The translations under genes and the position numbers were made by a program. A DNA stretch of 64,000 bases from Cognataquiflexum rubidum (GTDB lineage Bacteria > Bacteroidota > Bacteroidia > Cytophagales > Cyclobacteriaceae). Of the stretch, positions 37,784 to 46,589 are shown one piece after another. The stretch covers positions 1 to 64,000 of the forward strand of contig NZ_JAKZAL010000011.1 in NCBI RefSeq assembly GCF_022538115.1. Direction: 5' to 3'. Position 1 is the first letter of the stretch. Every line of letters begins with the position of its first letter. The notes below the pieces were generated by a model. That model made no database searches and was not told where the DNA came from. It worked only from the letters and a program-made list of their open reading frames with translations.

Positions 37784-38559
37784 TCAGTCCTCTATCATAC
37801 ATACACGAAAAAGCCACTATCGGAAAGGATGTGCAAATCGACCCTTTTACTATGATTCACGAAAACGTAGTAATCGGTGAGGGAACCTGGATCGGATCGA
37901 ATGTCACCATTTATTCGGGAGCCAAAATCGGCAAAAACTGCAAAATTTTTCCAGGTGCAGTGATCGCTGCCATTCCTCAGGACCTCAAGTTCCAGGGAGA
38001 AGATTCGACCGTCGAGATAGGGGAAAATACCACCATCAGGGAATGTGTGACCATCAGCCGTGGAACAATAGACAAAAGAACCACCAAAGTCGGAAGCAAT
38101 TGCCTCCTGATGGCCTATGTACATATTGCCCATGATTGTATTGTCGGCAACAACGTCATTATTGCCAATGCAGTGCAGGTGGCCGGACACGTATCTATAG
38201 ACGATTGGGCCATCGTCGGCGGAAGCAGCGCCATCCATCAATTTGTAAAAGTGGGAATGCACTCCATGATTTCAGGAGGCTCTTTGGTAAGAAAAGACGT
38301 TCCTCCATTTACTAAAGCTGCCCGCGAACCGCTTAGCTATGCCGGCGTAAACAGTTTGGGATTGAGAAGAAGAGGCTATTCCAGCGAAACCATCAGCCAC
38401 ATCCAAGAAGTTTACCGCTACCTGTTCTTAAATTCTTTGAACAACAGCAGGGCACTTGAGGAAATTGAAATCAACCTTCCTGCCACCAAAGAACGGGATG
38501 AAATCATCAACTTTATCAGATCCTCCGAAAGAGGTGTGATGAAAGGTTACATCAGTTGA
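37780..38559 (+). CDS. lpxA: UDP-N-acetylglucosamine acyltransferase
   Basis: LpxA adds the first 3-hydroxyacyl chain in lipid A synthesis. The 259-aa protein has the hexapeptide beta-helix (about 5-190), the catalytic His in MAYVHIAHDCIVGNN, and the C-terminal helical part. The region GEDSTVEIGENTTIRECVTISRGT is a family signature. It is the third gene of the lpxD-lpxC/fabZ-lpxA run, overlapping the fusion gene, and is followed after 6 bp by an ABC ATPase. Confidence 0.96.
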   Translation: MISPLSYIHEKATIGKDVQIDPFTMIHENVVIGEGTWIGSNVTIYSGAKIGKNCKIFPGAVIAAIPQDLKFQGEDSTVEIGENTTIRECVTISRGTIDKRTTKVGSNCLLMAYVHIAHDCIVGNNVIIANAVQVAGHVSIDDWAIVGGSSAIHQFVKVGMHSMISGGSLVRKDVPPFTKAAREPLSYAGVNSLGLRRRGYSSETISHIQEVYRYLFLNSLNNSRALEEIEINLPATKERDEIINFIRSSERGVMKGYIS

Positions 38560-38565
38560 TTTATA

Positions 38566-39198
38566 ATGGAACTGAAGCTGAACCAGGCATCCAAAAGATT
38601 CCAGTTTGAATGGATTTTTAGAAACATCAGCCTTCACATTCCGGCTTTTTCCCATTGGGCCATTACAGGTAGTAACGGTTCGGGAAAATCCACCTTGTTA
38701 AAATGCCTTTCAGGAATCAACCCGCTCACTCAAGGGTCGATATCCTATTTTTCCGAAGGAAAAGAAATAAATGGCAATGATATTTTTAAATCCCTCGTCA
38801 TCAGCGCACCTTATATGGAGCTGCCTGAGGAATTTACTTTACTTGAGTTGCTTCAATTTCATTTTAAGTTCAAGAGCCCTGCTGAAAACATCAACCTCGA
38901 TGCCATGATGGATATCATGTACCTCAAGGCACATGAAAACAAACCCATTTCCCAGTTTTCTTCGGGTATGAAACAAAGATTAAAGCTCGGTTTGTGTTTT
39001 TTTTCTGAAAGCAAACTTGTTTTTTTGGACGAACCTACCTCCAACCTCGATAAGCAGGGTGTAGATTGGTATTTGCAGTTGGTAAAACAATTTTCGAAGA
39101 ATAAGACCCTTTTCGTCTGTTCCAATGATCCCAAAGAGTACGGTTTTTGCCCTAATGAGATTAAAATTGAGGATTTCAAGCACAAGCAAAAACTTTGA
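38566..39198 (+). CDS. ABC transporter ATP-binding protein
   Basis: The 210-aa protein has Walker A GSNGSGKST, signature FSSGMKQRLKLGLCF, and Walker B LVFLDEPTSNLDKQG. No membrane segment is fused. It is probably part of an export complex, but its permease is not nearby. It follows lpxA by 6 bp, as is common in Bacteroidota, which suggests a role in envelope biogenesis. The transported substrate cannot be inferred. Confidence 0.88.
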   Translation: MELKLNQASKRFQFEWIFRNISLHIPAFSHWAITGSNGSGKSTLLKCLSGINPLTQGSISYFSEGKEINGNDIFKSLVISAPYMELPEEFTLLELLQFHFKFKSPAENINLDAMMDIMYLKAHENKPISQFSSGMKQRLKLGLCFFSESKLVFLDEPTSNLDKQGVDWYLQLVKQFSKNKTLFVCSNDPKEYGFCPNEIKIEDFKHKQKL

Positions 39199-39247
39199 TT
39201 ATTCGACTGAATGATTAATTTTACAGAAATTAAATCGCCTAGAAATT

Positions 39248-39739
39248 ATGCAAAAACAAATATTTAGCATCCTACTCTTTGGATTGGTGGTCCTTGGGAT
39301 TTTTTCTTGTAAGGATAAAAAAGACGATCCAACTCCAAACAAAACCCCTGAGGAATTGGCAATTGAAGAACTTACAAGCGGATCCTCACAGATTTGGACA
39401 ATTGCAGGAGGTGGTTCTGTAATTAGAGATGGCCGGTCAGAAACCAATATCTATCAGACCTTCGAGCTGACGCTTGCTGCGAATTCATCCAGCAAAACGT
39501 ATGTGACGATTAACAGCAATGACCTTTTTGATGCAAATGGAAATTGGTCTTTTGTAACAGGTGGACTTGACAAGCTTTTGCTTACCGGATCAAAACCTGT
39601 CGCAAACAATGAAATTTCTTGGACCAGAACAGCTGACAACCTGATTTTAAGATTCAGTATCGTAGCACCCGGAGCCCGTCAGTTGGGAACAGCCGCAGTT
39701 TTGGGAAGCTATGTATTTACGCTTAAGAAGAAAGCATAA
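39248..39739 (+). CDS. Lipoprotein of unknown function
   Basis: This 163-aa protein has a lipobox signal (SILLFGLVVLGIFSC, Cys21) followed by a charged DKKDDPTPNKTPEE linker. The body is beta-rich with ELTSGSSQIWTIAGGG and a later LLLTGSKPVANNEISW, similar to lipocalin-like domains of Bacteroidota lipoproteins. I do not recognise a family with certainty. It should be anchored in the outer or inner membrane. A terminator follows. Confidence 0.75.
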   Translation: MQKQIFSILLFGLVVLGIFSCKDKKDDPTPNKTPEELAIEELTSGSSQIWTIAGGGSVIRDGRSETNIYQTFELTLAANSSSKTYVTINSNDLFDANGNWSFVTGGLDKLLLTGSKPVANNEISWTRTADNLILRFSIVAPGARQLGTAAVLGSYVFTLKKKA

Positions 39740-39758
39740 AAAATATTTTCCTGAAATT

Positions 39759-39799
39759 CAAAAGGGCATTCCAAAAATATTTGGGATGCCCTTTTTTTT
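39759..39799. terminator. Bidirectional terminator between lipoprotein and mutS2
   Basis: AAAAGGGCATTCC pairs with GGGATGCCCTTTT (one mismatch) around a 10-nt loop. A run of eight T residues follows on the plus strand, and a shorter T-rich end follows on the minus strand. It serves the lipoprotein gene and probably the convergent mutS2. Confidence 0.85.
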
Positions 39800-42185
39800 A
39801 TGCTTTTAGTGTTACCAAGGTCACTCCCGCACCGCCTCTATCGGCATGTTCATCCTCAAGTTTGGCTACCTGATTCATATTTCTCAAAAGGTTACGGGTA
39901 ATTTCCTTCAAAATCCCATTTCCCTTGCCATGAACTATCCTTAAGTCTTTGAGCCCAAGCATATAGCCATCATCCACAAAAGCCTGAACCAACGGGAGAA
40001 TTTCTTCGCCTCTCAATCCACGGATATCAAGATTGGGAGAAAATTCAAGCATTTTGGCGTTGGTATCAAATCCCGTTCTTTTGGCAAAGGTTTTCTTTTC
40101 CTTTTTTGCCTCTGAGAGTGAAATCTTCTGAAGTCGGTTGATCTTGACATTGGACTTCAGGTCTCCGATACTAATTTCAGCTTCCTTTTTCTTCAAAGCC
40201 AAAACCTGCGCTATAGCGCCATTGTCTATCAATCTCACAAAATCGCCTACCTGGATTTCACCTTCCAAGTCTTTAATTTCAGGAATGACAATAACTTTTT
40301 TCTCAGGCTTGACTTTGACTTTCAGATCCTCGATTTCTGTCCTTAGCTGCTTGGTGATTTCTTTGTCACCCTTGCTTTTTTTGATATCAGAAATGGTGTT
40401 TTCAATCTTTTTGTTGACCTCATCCAAAAGCGTTTTGGCTTCAGCTTTAGCGTCCTGAATGAATTTCTTCTTATTCTGATCGATATTGTCTTTGAGTTCT
40501 GTGTATTCTTTGACTTTAAGGTCCAGAACCCTTTCTTTCTTCTTGTTTTCATTGACCAGCTGCTCATAGTTGGCAAGCTGATTTTCCAGCTTGGTAAGCA
40601 TCTTGTCATATTTAACACGGTCTTCTCCGATATGCATTTTGGCATAGTCGATGATTTCCTTCGAAATGCCGATTTTAGAGGCGATCTCCAAAGCAAAGGA
40701 GCTTCCAGGCTTGCCCAAATCCAATTGATATAAAGGCTCAAGTTTCTCTACATCATAGCGCATCGCCCCGTTTATCAAACCTTGGTTTTTGGAGGCGACT
40801 TGCTTCAGATTACCGTAATGTGTGGTCAAAACTCCGTATGCTCCTGTTTTATTCAGAGCCAACAGAATCCCTTCAGCAATGGCCCCGCCAAATTGCGGTT
40901 CGGTCCCTGTTCCGAATTCATCAATAAATAGAATGGTCTTCTTGTCGGCAAACTCAGTGAAAAACTTCATGCTCATCAGGTGCGAGCTATAGGTACTGAG
41001 GTCATTTTCGATATTCTGCTCATCCCCAATATCGATGAAAAAATTATCGAATAGCGAGCAAGTGGAATGTCCGTCCATAGGAACCAACAATCCGCATTGC
41101 AGCATGTATTGGACCATGGCTACGGTTTTTAAGGTGACGGATTTCCCGCCGGCATTGGGTCCGGAAATCACCAACAACCTCCTATTGTGGTCCAGAGTGA
41201 TATTGAGCGGAACGATTTTTTTGTGCTGCTGCTTCAATGCAAACTCCAGCAAAGGATGTCTTGCATTGCTCCATTCCAACTGTCTTTCTTTTTTTAGAAT
41301 AGGCCGGGAGGAGTTGGTTTTGATCGCAAATCTGGCTTTGGCACGGATAAAATCCACCATGCCCAGGAAATGATATGCTCGCCTGAGTTCAGGAATATTT
41401 GGCCTCACCGTATCGGTAAGCTTGGTCAGGATCTTTTGGATTTCCCTTTTTTCCATGTACTCCAAGTCCTTCAACTCATTGTTGATATCCAAAACCTCTG
41501 CGGGCTCGAGATAGACTGTCTGACCGGTAGCTGATTCATCATGGATAAATCCCTTGATTTTTCTTTTGCTTTCAGCCAAAACCGGAATCACCATCCTGCC
41601 GCCACGGATTGTGACAGAAGCATCTTCGGGAGTCAGTCCTTTGGCTTTTGCATCCCTAAAAATCCTGTCCAAAACCTTTCTTAACCGGTTTTCTTCATAC
41701 AAAATCTGTGACCGGATCAGGGAAAGTTCTTGTGAGGCGTTGTTACGGATTTTACCTTTTTCATCGATTATCCGCTCTATGGCTTTGAGGATCGTATTGT
41801 CCAATGCCACCAATCCAAGCAAATTAAAGAGGTTGGGATAGGTTTCTTCATGATCTCTGAAAAACTCAAGACAACGGCTCAAGGTAAACAGGGAGAGCCT
41901 CATTTCGTGAAACTCTTCCTCATACAGAAAGCTACCTTCGATTTTTGCTTTCTCGAGGTAGGGATAGATATTGGTAAAATTAGAAGAGGGAAACAATTCA
42001 CCCGATTCGAGGATGGCTTTGAATTCGGATGTTTGGTCTAGAAGTTTTCCGACCAGGTTGGGGTCTTTCGAATACCCCATTTTATCCACAAAATCCATCC
42101 CAAGAGGTCCGGTGCATGCTTCTTTTAACAATTCCCGGATTTTGGTAAAATTGATTTTCTCTTCGAGATTTTTTGGGTAAATCAT
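39798..42185 (-). CDS. mutS2: Endonuclease MutS2
   Basis: MutS2 is a MutS-like ATPase with a nuclease tail, linked to suppression of recombination or to ribosome collision rescue. The 795-aa protein has core helices, the Walker A GPNAGGKS near residue 335, LFIDEFGTGTEP (Walker B), a coiled region (about 500-620), and a C-terminal Smr domain with LDIRGLRGEE and HGKGNGILK. The N-terminal mismatch-binding domain of MutS is missing, as expected. Its ATG overlaps the end of a DUF4296 lipoprotein gene by 4 bp. Confidence 0.94.
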   Translation of the reverse strand: MIYPKNLEEKINFTKIRELLKEACTGPLGMDFVDKMGYSKDPNLVGKLLDQTSEFKAILESGELFPSSNFTNIYPYLEKAKIEGSFLYEEEFHEMRLSLFTLSRCLEFFRDHEETYPNLFNLLGLVALDNTILKAIERIIDEKGKIRNNASQELSLIRSQILYEENRLRKVLDRIFRDAKAKGLTPEDASVTIRGGRMVIPVLAESKRKIKGFIHDESATGQTVYLEPAEVLDINNELKDLEYMEKREIQKILTKLTDTVRPNIPELRRAYHFLGMVDFIRAKARFAIKTNSSRPILKKERQLEWSNARHPLLEFALKQQHKKIVPLNITLDHNRRLLVISGPNAGGKSVTLKTVAMVQYMLQCGLLVPMDGHSTCSLFDNFFIDIGDEQNIENDLSTYSSHLMSMKFFTEFADKKTILFIDEFGTGTEPQFGGAIAEGILLALNKTGAYGVLTTHYGNLKQVASKNQGLINGAMRYDVEKLEPLYQLDLGKPGSSFALEIASKIGISKEIIDYAKMHIGEDRVKYDKMLTKLENQLANYEQLVNENKKKERVLDLKVKEYTELKDNIDQNKKKFIQDAKAEAKTLLDEVNKKIENTISDIKKSKGDKEITKQLRTEIEDLKVKVKPEKKVIVIPEIKDLEGEIQVGDFVRLIDNGAIAQVLALKKKEAEISIGDLKSNVKINRLQKISLSEAKKEKKTFAKRTGFDTNAKMLEFSPNLDIRGLRGEEILPLVQAFVDDGYMLGLKDLRIVHGKGNGILKEITRNLLRNMNQVAKLEDEHADRGGAGVTLVTLKA

Positions 42186-42532
42186 GGGTTGGGATTAGGG
42201 GTTCTTGCTTTTTCAACTACATGAAGGGAATCGATCGTCCTTGCATAAATCCGGTCCATCGTCTTTATGTCCAGCATGTAGTATTCCAAGCTCTTTTTGA
42301 AAACAGTATCAGCGATATCATGTTTTAAAAAAACCTCATTTTCAAAATAGGGGTATAATAACCTTGAAGAATCATAATGTATCGGAAATGATGAAACCAT
42401 ACCTTCAGCCAAATGGATGTCAATGAGCACTTCCACCATTTTATCTTCGGACAGGATGCCTTCGGGGATTTCTTGCTTGCTGCAGGCAATTCCCACAAAA
42501 AGCATCAACAAAAGAAAGATTTTATTTTTCAC
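42182..42532 (-). CDS. DUF4296 lipoprotein
   Basis: This 116-aa protein has a lipobox (LLMLFVGIAC, Cys17) and the DUF4296 body GILSEDKMVEVLIDIHLAEG and YMLDIKTMDRIYART. Function unknown; it is common in Bacteroidota. The start is GTG at 42532. A good TTG-N18-TAATTTTG promoter ends only 5 bp upstream, so the transcript may begin at or very near the start codon. The gene overlaps mutS2 by 4 bp and is probably in the same operon. Confidence 0.85.
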   Translation of the reverse strand: MKNKIFLLLMLFVGIACSKQEIPEGILSEDKMVEVLIDIHLAEGMVSSFPIHYDSSRLLYPYFENEVFLKHDIADTVFKKSLEYYMLDIKTMDRIYARTIDSLHVVEKARTPNPNP

Positions 42533-42536
42533 AGAC

Positions 42537-42565
42537 CAAAATTAATCAATTCCGACAATGAACAA
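42537..42565 (-). promoter_or_regulatory. Promoter of the DUF4296-mutS2 operon
   Basis: On the minus strand a TTG element (42563-42565) is followed by 18 nt and TAATTTTG (42537-42544), an exact TAnnTTTG match. The predicted start of transcription falls at about 42531, at the GTG codon at 42532, so the mRNA would be leaderless. Confidence 0.55.
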
Positions 42566-42656
42566 GAAAATTGATTGGTTTACCTTACGTCCGATGATCA
42601 CATATCGTTTTTTAATTCAATTATCAACCTTAATTTAGGCCTTTGAAAAATCAGCC

Positions 42657-43535
42657 ATGAACGAACTGCTCAAAAAACTCAGAAGGTACGAGATAATGAT
42701 CCGGAAGGTGGTCAACAACCAGCTTCAGGGTGACTATCAATCCATCTTCAAAGGCGCGGGATTGGAATTTGATGACCTGAGACCCTACCAATACGGAGAT
42801 GATTTCAGGACGATAGAATGGAAAGTATCCGCCAAAGGCCATGGTACCTTTGTCAAAACCTTTAGGGAAGACAAAGACCAATCGGTTTATTTCCTCATAG
42901 ACATCAGTGGATCGCAGGATATCGGACAGGAAGGGAAAAAGAAAATAGATATCGGAAAAGAGATTGCCGGCGTTTTGACTTTGGCGGCTGTGTTTGAGGG
43001 AAGTCAGGTCGGATTGATTTCTTATTCGGACCAAAAAGAAAAAATCATCCTGCCGGGAAAAGGTCCGAAGCAAGGAGTGAAAATCATACAGGGAATCTTT
43101 GGGCACAAAAACATTTCCCAAAAAACCAACTTGACAGAAATGTTCAACTTTGCACTGAACCTGATCAAGAAGAGAAGCATTGTGATCGTGATTTCTGATT
43201 TTATCGATGAAGGATATGAGAGACCATTCAAGGCTTTGGCCCAAAGACATGATCTCGTAGCCGTCCAGGTGACGGATCCGCGGGAATCAGCGCTTCCAAC
43301 ATTGGGAATCATTCCAGTCTACGACAAAGAAGAAGGCCGGACGACTTGGGTAAATACTGCCTTTGGTAGCTTTTCCAGAAAAATAGCAGATACATTTACT
43401 TCCGAAAGGGAGCATCTCAAAACAATCTGCAAGAAAAACCAGATCAATTATCTGGGCATCAGCACCAAGGACGACATCGTGATTCCTTTGATAGAATTAT
43501 TCAAAAACCGTAACCGGACAATGAAACGTGGGTAA
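42657..43535 (+). CDS. DUF58 domain protein
   Basis: This 292-aa protein carries the DUF58 signature EFDDLRPYQYGDDFRTIEWKVSAKG. A VWA-like core contains VYFLIDISGSQD (degenerate MIDAS), SIVIVISDFIDEGY and a C-terminal helix. No membrane segment is visible. Such proteins work with MoxR ATPases and Bat proteins in stress tolerance and protein maturation. MoxR is not nearby. It overlaps the next gene, an unrecognised membrane protein, by 8 bp. Confidence 0.88.
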   Translation: MNELLKKLRRYEIMIRKVVNNQLQGDYQSIFKGAGLEFDDLRPYQYGDDFRTIEWKVSAKGHGTFVKTFREDKDQSVYFLIDISGSQDIGQEGKKKIDIGKEIAGVLTLAAVFEGSQVGLISYSDQKEKIILPGKGPKQGVKIIQGIFGHKNISQKTNLTEMFNFALNLIKKRSIVIVISDFIDEGYERPFKALAQRHDLVAVQVTDPRESALPTLGIIPVYDKEEGRTTWVNTAFGSFSRKIADTFTSEREHLKTICKKNQINYLGISTKDDIVIPLIELFKNRNRTMKRG

Positions 43536-44427
43536 AGTATTATTCTTCCTTTGCATAATCAGCTACTTTCTGATACCTCAGCAGGCCCATTCCCAGGACC
43601 TTGAGGTGGAAGGGTATTTCATGCAGGATTCGGCCATGCTTGGCGAAAGGGTCGGGTATGTCCTCAAAGCAAAATCAAAACCCGGAGTAAATATTGTTTT
43701 CCCGGACTCGACACATAATTACTCTCCATTTGTCCTCTTGGAGAAAAAATCCTTCATTTCCTCCACGCAAGAGGATGTCACTGTTGATTCGGTGGTTTAC
43801 TATGTAAGCAATTTTTCTCTTGATCCTGTTGCCAAACTCGCCCTTCCGGTATATGAAGTATTCAGATTTGACAGTTTGGTTCACATGCCTTTGGAAGCAG
43901 GTTTGGCATTGAAACTGACCATTGACCCCCTTCCCGAAGAGCTGGCGTTCAAGGATAACAACGTCTACCAACCCATTCCTACAGAATTCAACATGCTGGT
44001 ATTACTCCTGATTGTAGGAGTCATTGCAGTTTTGGCAATAATCGTATTGGTTATTTTCGGTAAAAAAATCAAAAGAAAATGGGATAATTGGCGGGAAAAG
44101 CAAAAGTACAAGCGCTTTGTCAAAAGGTGGAATGCCGCCGAAACCGCCTTTGCAGCTACGCCGGATATGGCCCAAGCCGATGAGCTCCTTGGCCTCTGGA
44201 AAACTTACATGGAACACCTCAATGACGAGCCGTTCAGAGAGTGGACCACGACGGAGATTTCAGAATTCCTCGACAACAAGGAGATCATCAAGGATTTTAG
44301 AGCCATCGAAATGGTAATCTACGCCGGCAAAGAAGGAAAAGACATCACCGAAACCTGCAATAACCTGAAAGATATCTGCACGGATTCTTTCAAGAAAAAG
44401 ATAACAGAACAAGATGAATCCAAATAA
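43528..44427 (+). CDS. Membrane protein of the Bat cluster
   Basis: This 299-aa protein starts at GTG 43528 with a signal peptide (MGKVLFFLCIISYFLI, AHSQ), an exported beta-rich domain (about 25-150), one membrane helix (about 160-180) and a cytoplasmic helical domain. The form resembles BatD-like or DUF4381-like members of Bat operons, but no family call is certain. It lies between a DUF58 and a VWA BatA gene, overlapping both, so the three should act together. Confidence 0.72.
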   Translation: MGKVLFFLCIISYFLIPQQAHSQDLEVEGYFMQDSAMLGERVGYVLKAKSKPGVNIVFPDSTHNYSPFVLLEKKSFISSTQEDVTVDSVVYYVSNFSLDPVAKLALPVYEVFRFDSLVHMPLEAGLALKLTIDPLPEELAFKDNNVYQPIPTEFNMLVLLLIVGVIAVLAIIVLVIFGKKIKRKWDNWREKQKYKRFVKRWNAAETAFAATPDMAQADELLGLWKTYMEHLNDEPFREWTTTEISEFLDNKEIIKDFRAIEMVIYAGKEGKDITETCNNLKDICTDSFKKKITEQDESK

Positions 44428-45460
44428 TATTGCTGACTTTTTTTCTTGGTTCTGGTTTTTGCCTGAGACCTTCAAGACTTTTGAGTGGGAAAATCTATGG
44501 GCGCTGCACCTCATTTGGATTGCACCTTTGATTTTGGTTTTGAGAAAGTTTGTAAAATTTCTCAAAAATCCCGTCCTCGAGCTTTCATTGCCGGGTACAG
44601 TTTCTCAAAACAATCCGTGGACTTATCTCCGGTTGATTCCCGGGCTGATGTTTATCCTTGCGGTTTGGATGATTGTCATTGCCTTGGCACGTCCCCAAAA
44701 AAGCAACGAACGGGTTGAGCAATCTACAGAGGGAATTGACATCATGATCGTGATGGATATCTCAGAATCGATGGACCTGCAGGATTTCAAACCCAACAGG
44801 CTTGAGGCCGCCAAAGAAACCGCGATTGACTTTATAAACGGGAGGTTTGGAGATAGAATCGGTATGGTGATTTTCTCGGGAGAAGCTTATTCGCTAGCAC
44901 CCTTGACGACGGATTATGCCCTGCTGACTGATTTGGTCAAGGATATTTCATTCAATATGATGGATGCAAAAGGTACTGCCATCGGATCAGCTTTGGCTGC
45001 CGGGACCAACAGGATGCGTGAATCAGAATCCAAAAGTAAAGTCATGATCTTACTGAGTGACGGGGAGAGCAATGCCGGAAACGTCGATCCACTTTTTGCT
45101 GCGCAGTTGGCCGCGGCTATGGATATCAAGATCTACACCATTGCGGTGGGCAAAGACGGCATGGTGCCATACGGCGTGGACTTCTTTGGCAGACCGCAGA
45201 TGGTCGAGAGCTACCTGGATGAATCTACCCTTCGGGAAATCGCCGGAATCGGCAGCGGAGAGTTTTTCAGAGCATCGGATGACAATGCCTTGGAGCAGAT
45301 TTTTGACCAGATCAATACCATGGAAAAAGCAGAAATCCTGGAATCACGGTATAAGGAAACAACAGACTACTACCGGGTATATCTCTTTTGGGGTATCCTG
45401 TTGTTCTTAGCTTGGCTTGGACTGAAGAGTACTTTCTTCAATAATTTCTTGCTGGATTAA
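44414..45460 (+). CDS. VWA domain membrane protein BatA
   Basis: The 348-aa protein has N-terminal membrane helices (about 28-42 and 75-92), a von Willebrand A domain (about 110-300) with the intact MIDAS start IMIVMDISESMDLQ, and TTDYALLTD and LLSDGESNAG further on. A C-terminal membrane helix ends VYLFWGILLFLAWLG. It matches BatA of aerotolerance operons in Bacteroidota. BatB and the TPR protein BatC are not downstream; alkB on the opposite strand follows, so the operon is short. Confidence 0.88.
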   Translation: MNPNNIADFFSWFWFLPETFKTFEWENLWALHLIWIAPLILVLRKFVKFLKNPVLELSLPGTVSQNNPWTYLRLIPGLMFILAVWMIVIALARPQKSNERVEQSTEGIDIMIVMDISESMDLQDFKPNRLEAAKETAIDFINGRFGDRIGMVIFSGEAYSLAPLTTDYALLTDLVKDISFNMMDAKGTAIGSALAAGTNRMRESESKSKVMILLSDGESNAGNVDPLFAAQLAAAMDIKIYTIAVGKDGMVPYGVDFFGRPQMVESYLDESTLREIAGIGSGEFFRASDDNALEQIFDQINTMEKAEILESRYKETTDYYRVYLFWGILLFLAWLGLKSTFFNNFLLD

Positions 45461-45467
45461 GATAACC

Positions 45468-46544
45468 TCAAACCCCCACCTTCTCCTTCCATTCCTCCAA
45501 CCTCCTGTCCATCACCTTGAACCATAAAGGTGGAAACAAAGCCAAAATAATCATGGCTGAATATCCCTGTGGCAGCTGCGGGCTTTGGTCGTAATGGTTA
45601 AGGACCTGATAGCGCTTATGGGCATATGCATGGTGGTCGGAATGCCGTTGAAGCTGGAACAAAAGGAAATTGCTGACCATATGACTTGCATTCCAAGAGT
45701 GCAAATGTGTCACTTTTTCATACCTTCCATCTATTTTCTTTCGAACCATCCCATAATGCTCAATGTAATTCACCAATTCCAACAGACTGAAAGCGAAGAA
45801 ACTCTGGGCAAAAAAGAAAACAGGAATTTCCCATACAAATTTGCCAAGGAAGAAAGAGAAAATAATGGTGAAAATTCCAACAAATAAAAGTGGATAGATT
45901 GCAAACCAGATCATTTGATTATCTATAGACCAAAAAGGAATGCCTCTTTTTTGAAGTCTTTCCTTTTCTAAATTTACAGCGCTGCTGTAGCCCTTTGTGA
46001 CAGACCTCCACCAAAAGCTATAAAAAGTCTCCCCAAACCTGCTTGTGGCCGGATCTTCAGGTGTGGCCACCCGTACATGATGCCCCCGATTGTGCTCAAT
46101 GATAAAATGCATGTAACAAACGGTCATCAATAAAGTTTTGGAGTAATCTTGCTCCAAATCGTCACTTTTATGCCCCAATTCATGGGCAACAGTAATCCCA
46201 ACCCCTCCTGTAACCAATGCCATTCCTGTAGTAAATGCAAGCCATTCCCAAAAAGAAAGAGTAAAAGCTGCCACAACATAAAAGCCCCAAACCAAAACAC
46301 CAATCTGCACATACACCCAAATGAAAGTCACAAAACGGTAAAAACGCTCTTTGGAAATATTGGAGATTTCATTTTCGGGTATATTGGTCTTGTCAGTACT
46401 GATGAGAAAATCCAAATATGGTACTAAAACAAAAACAAATGCATGGATCAAAAGCAGGTTTAAACCACCCAAATGGAAGCCTCCAATCAACAAAACAGGA
46501 AGGATAAATGCAGAAAAAAAACCGATTTTCTTTAGGGGATTCAT
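45468..46544 (-). CDS. alkB: Alkane 1-monooxygenase
   Basis: This 358-aa integral membrane enzyme hydroxylates medium-chain alkanes or other terminal methyl groups with a di-iron centre. Histidine boxes are intact: HELGHKSD at 121-128, HNRGHHVRVATPEDPA from 151, LQRHSDHHA near 300, and the NYIEHYG motif. Six membrane helices are visible. Rubredoxin and its reductase are not nearby, so electron supply must come from elsewhere. The 416 bp upstream hold no gene but carry an inverted-repeat element. Confidence 0.92.
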   Translation of the reverse strand: MNPLKKIGFFSAFILPVLLIGGFHLGGLNLLLIHAFVFVLVPYLDFLISTDKTNIPENEISNISKERFYRFVTFIWVYVQIGVLVWGFYVVAAFTLSFWEWLAFTTGMALVTGGVGITVAHELGHKSDDLEQDYSKTLLMTVCYMHFIIEHNRGHHVRVATPEDPATSRFGETFYSFWWRSVTKGYSSAVNLEKERLQKRGIPFWSIDNQMIWFAIYPLLFVGIFTIIFSFFLGKFVWEIPVFFFAQSFFAFSLLELVNYIEHYGMVRKKIDGRYEKVTHLHSWNASHMVSNFLLFQLQRHSDHHAYAHKRYQVLNHYDQSPQLPQGYSAMIILALFPPLWFKVMDRRLEEWKEKVGV

Positions 46545-46589
46545 AGGCGGAAGTTAGGAAATGGGAATTGAAAAAAAAACAGCAAAGAA

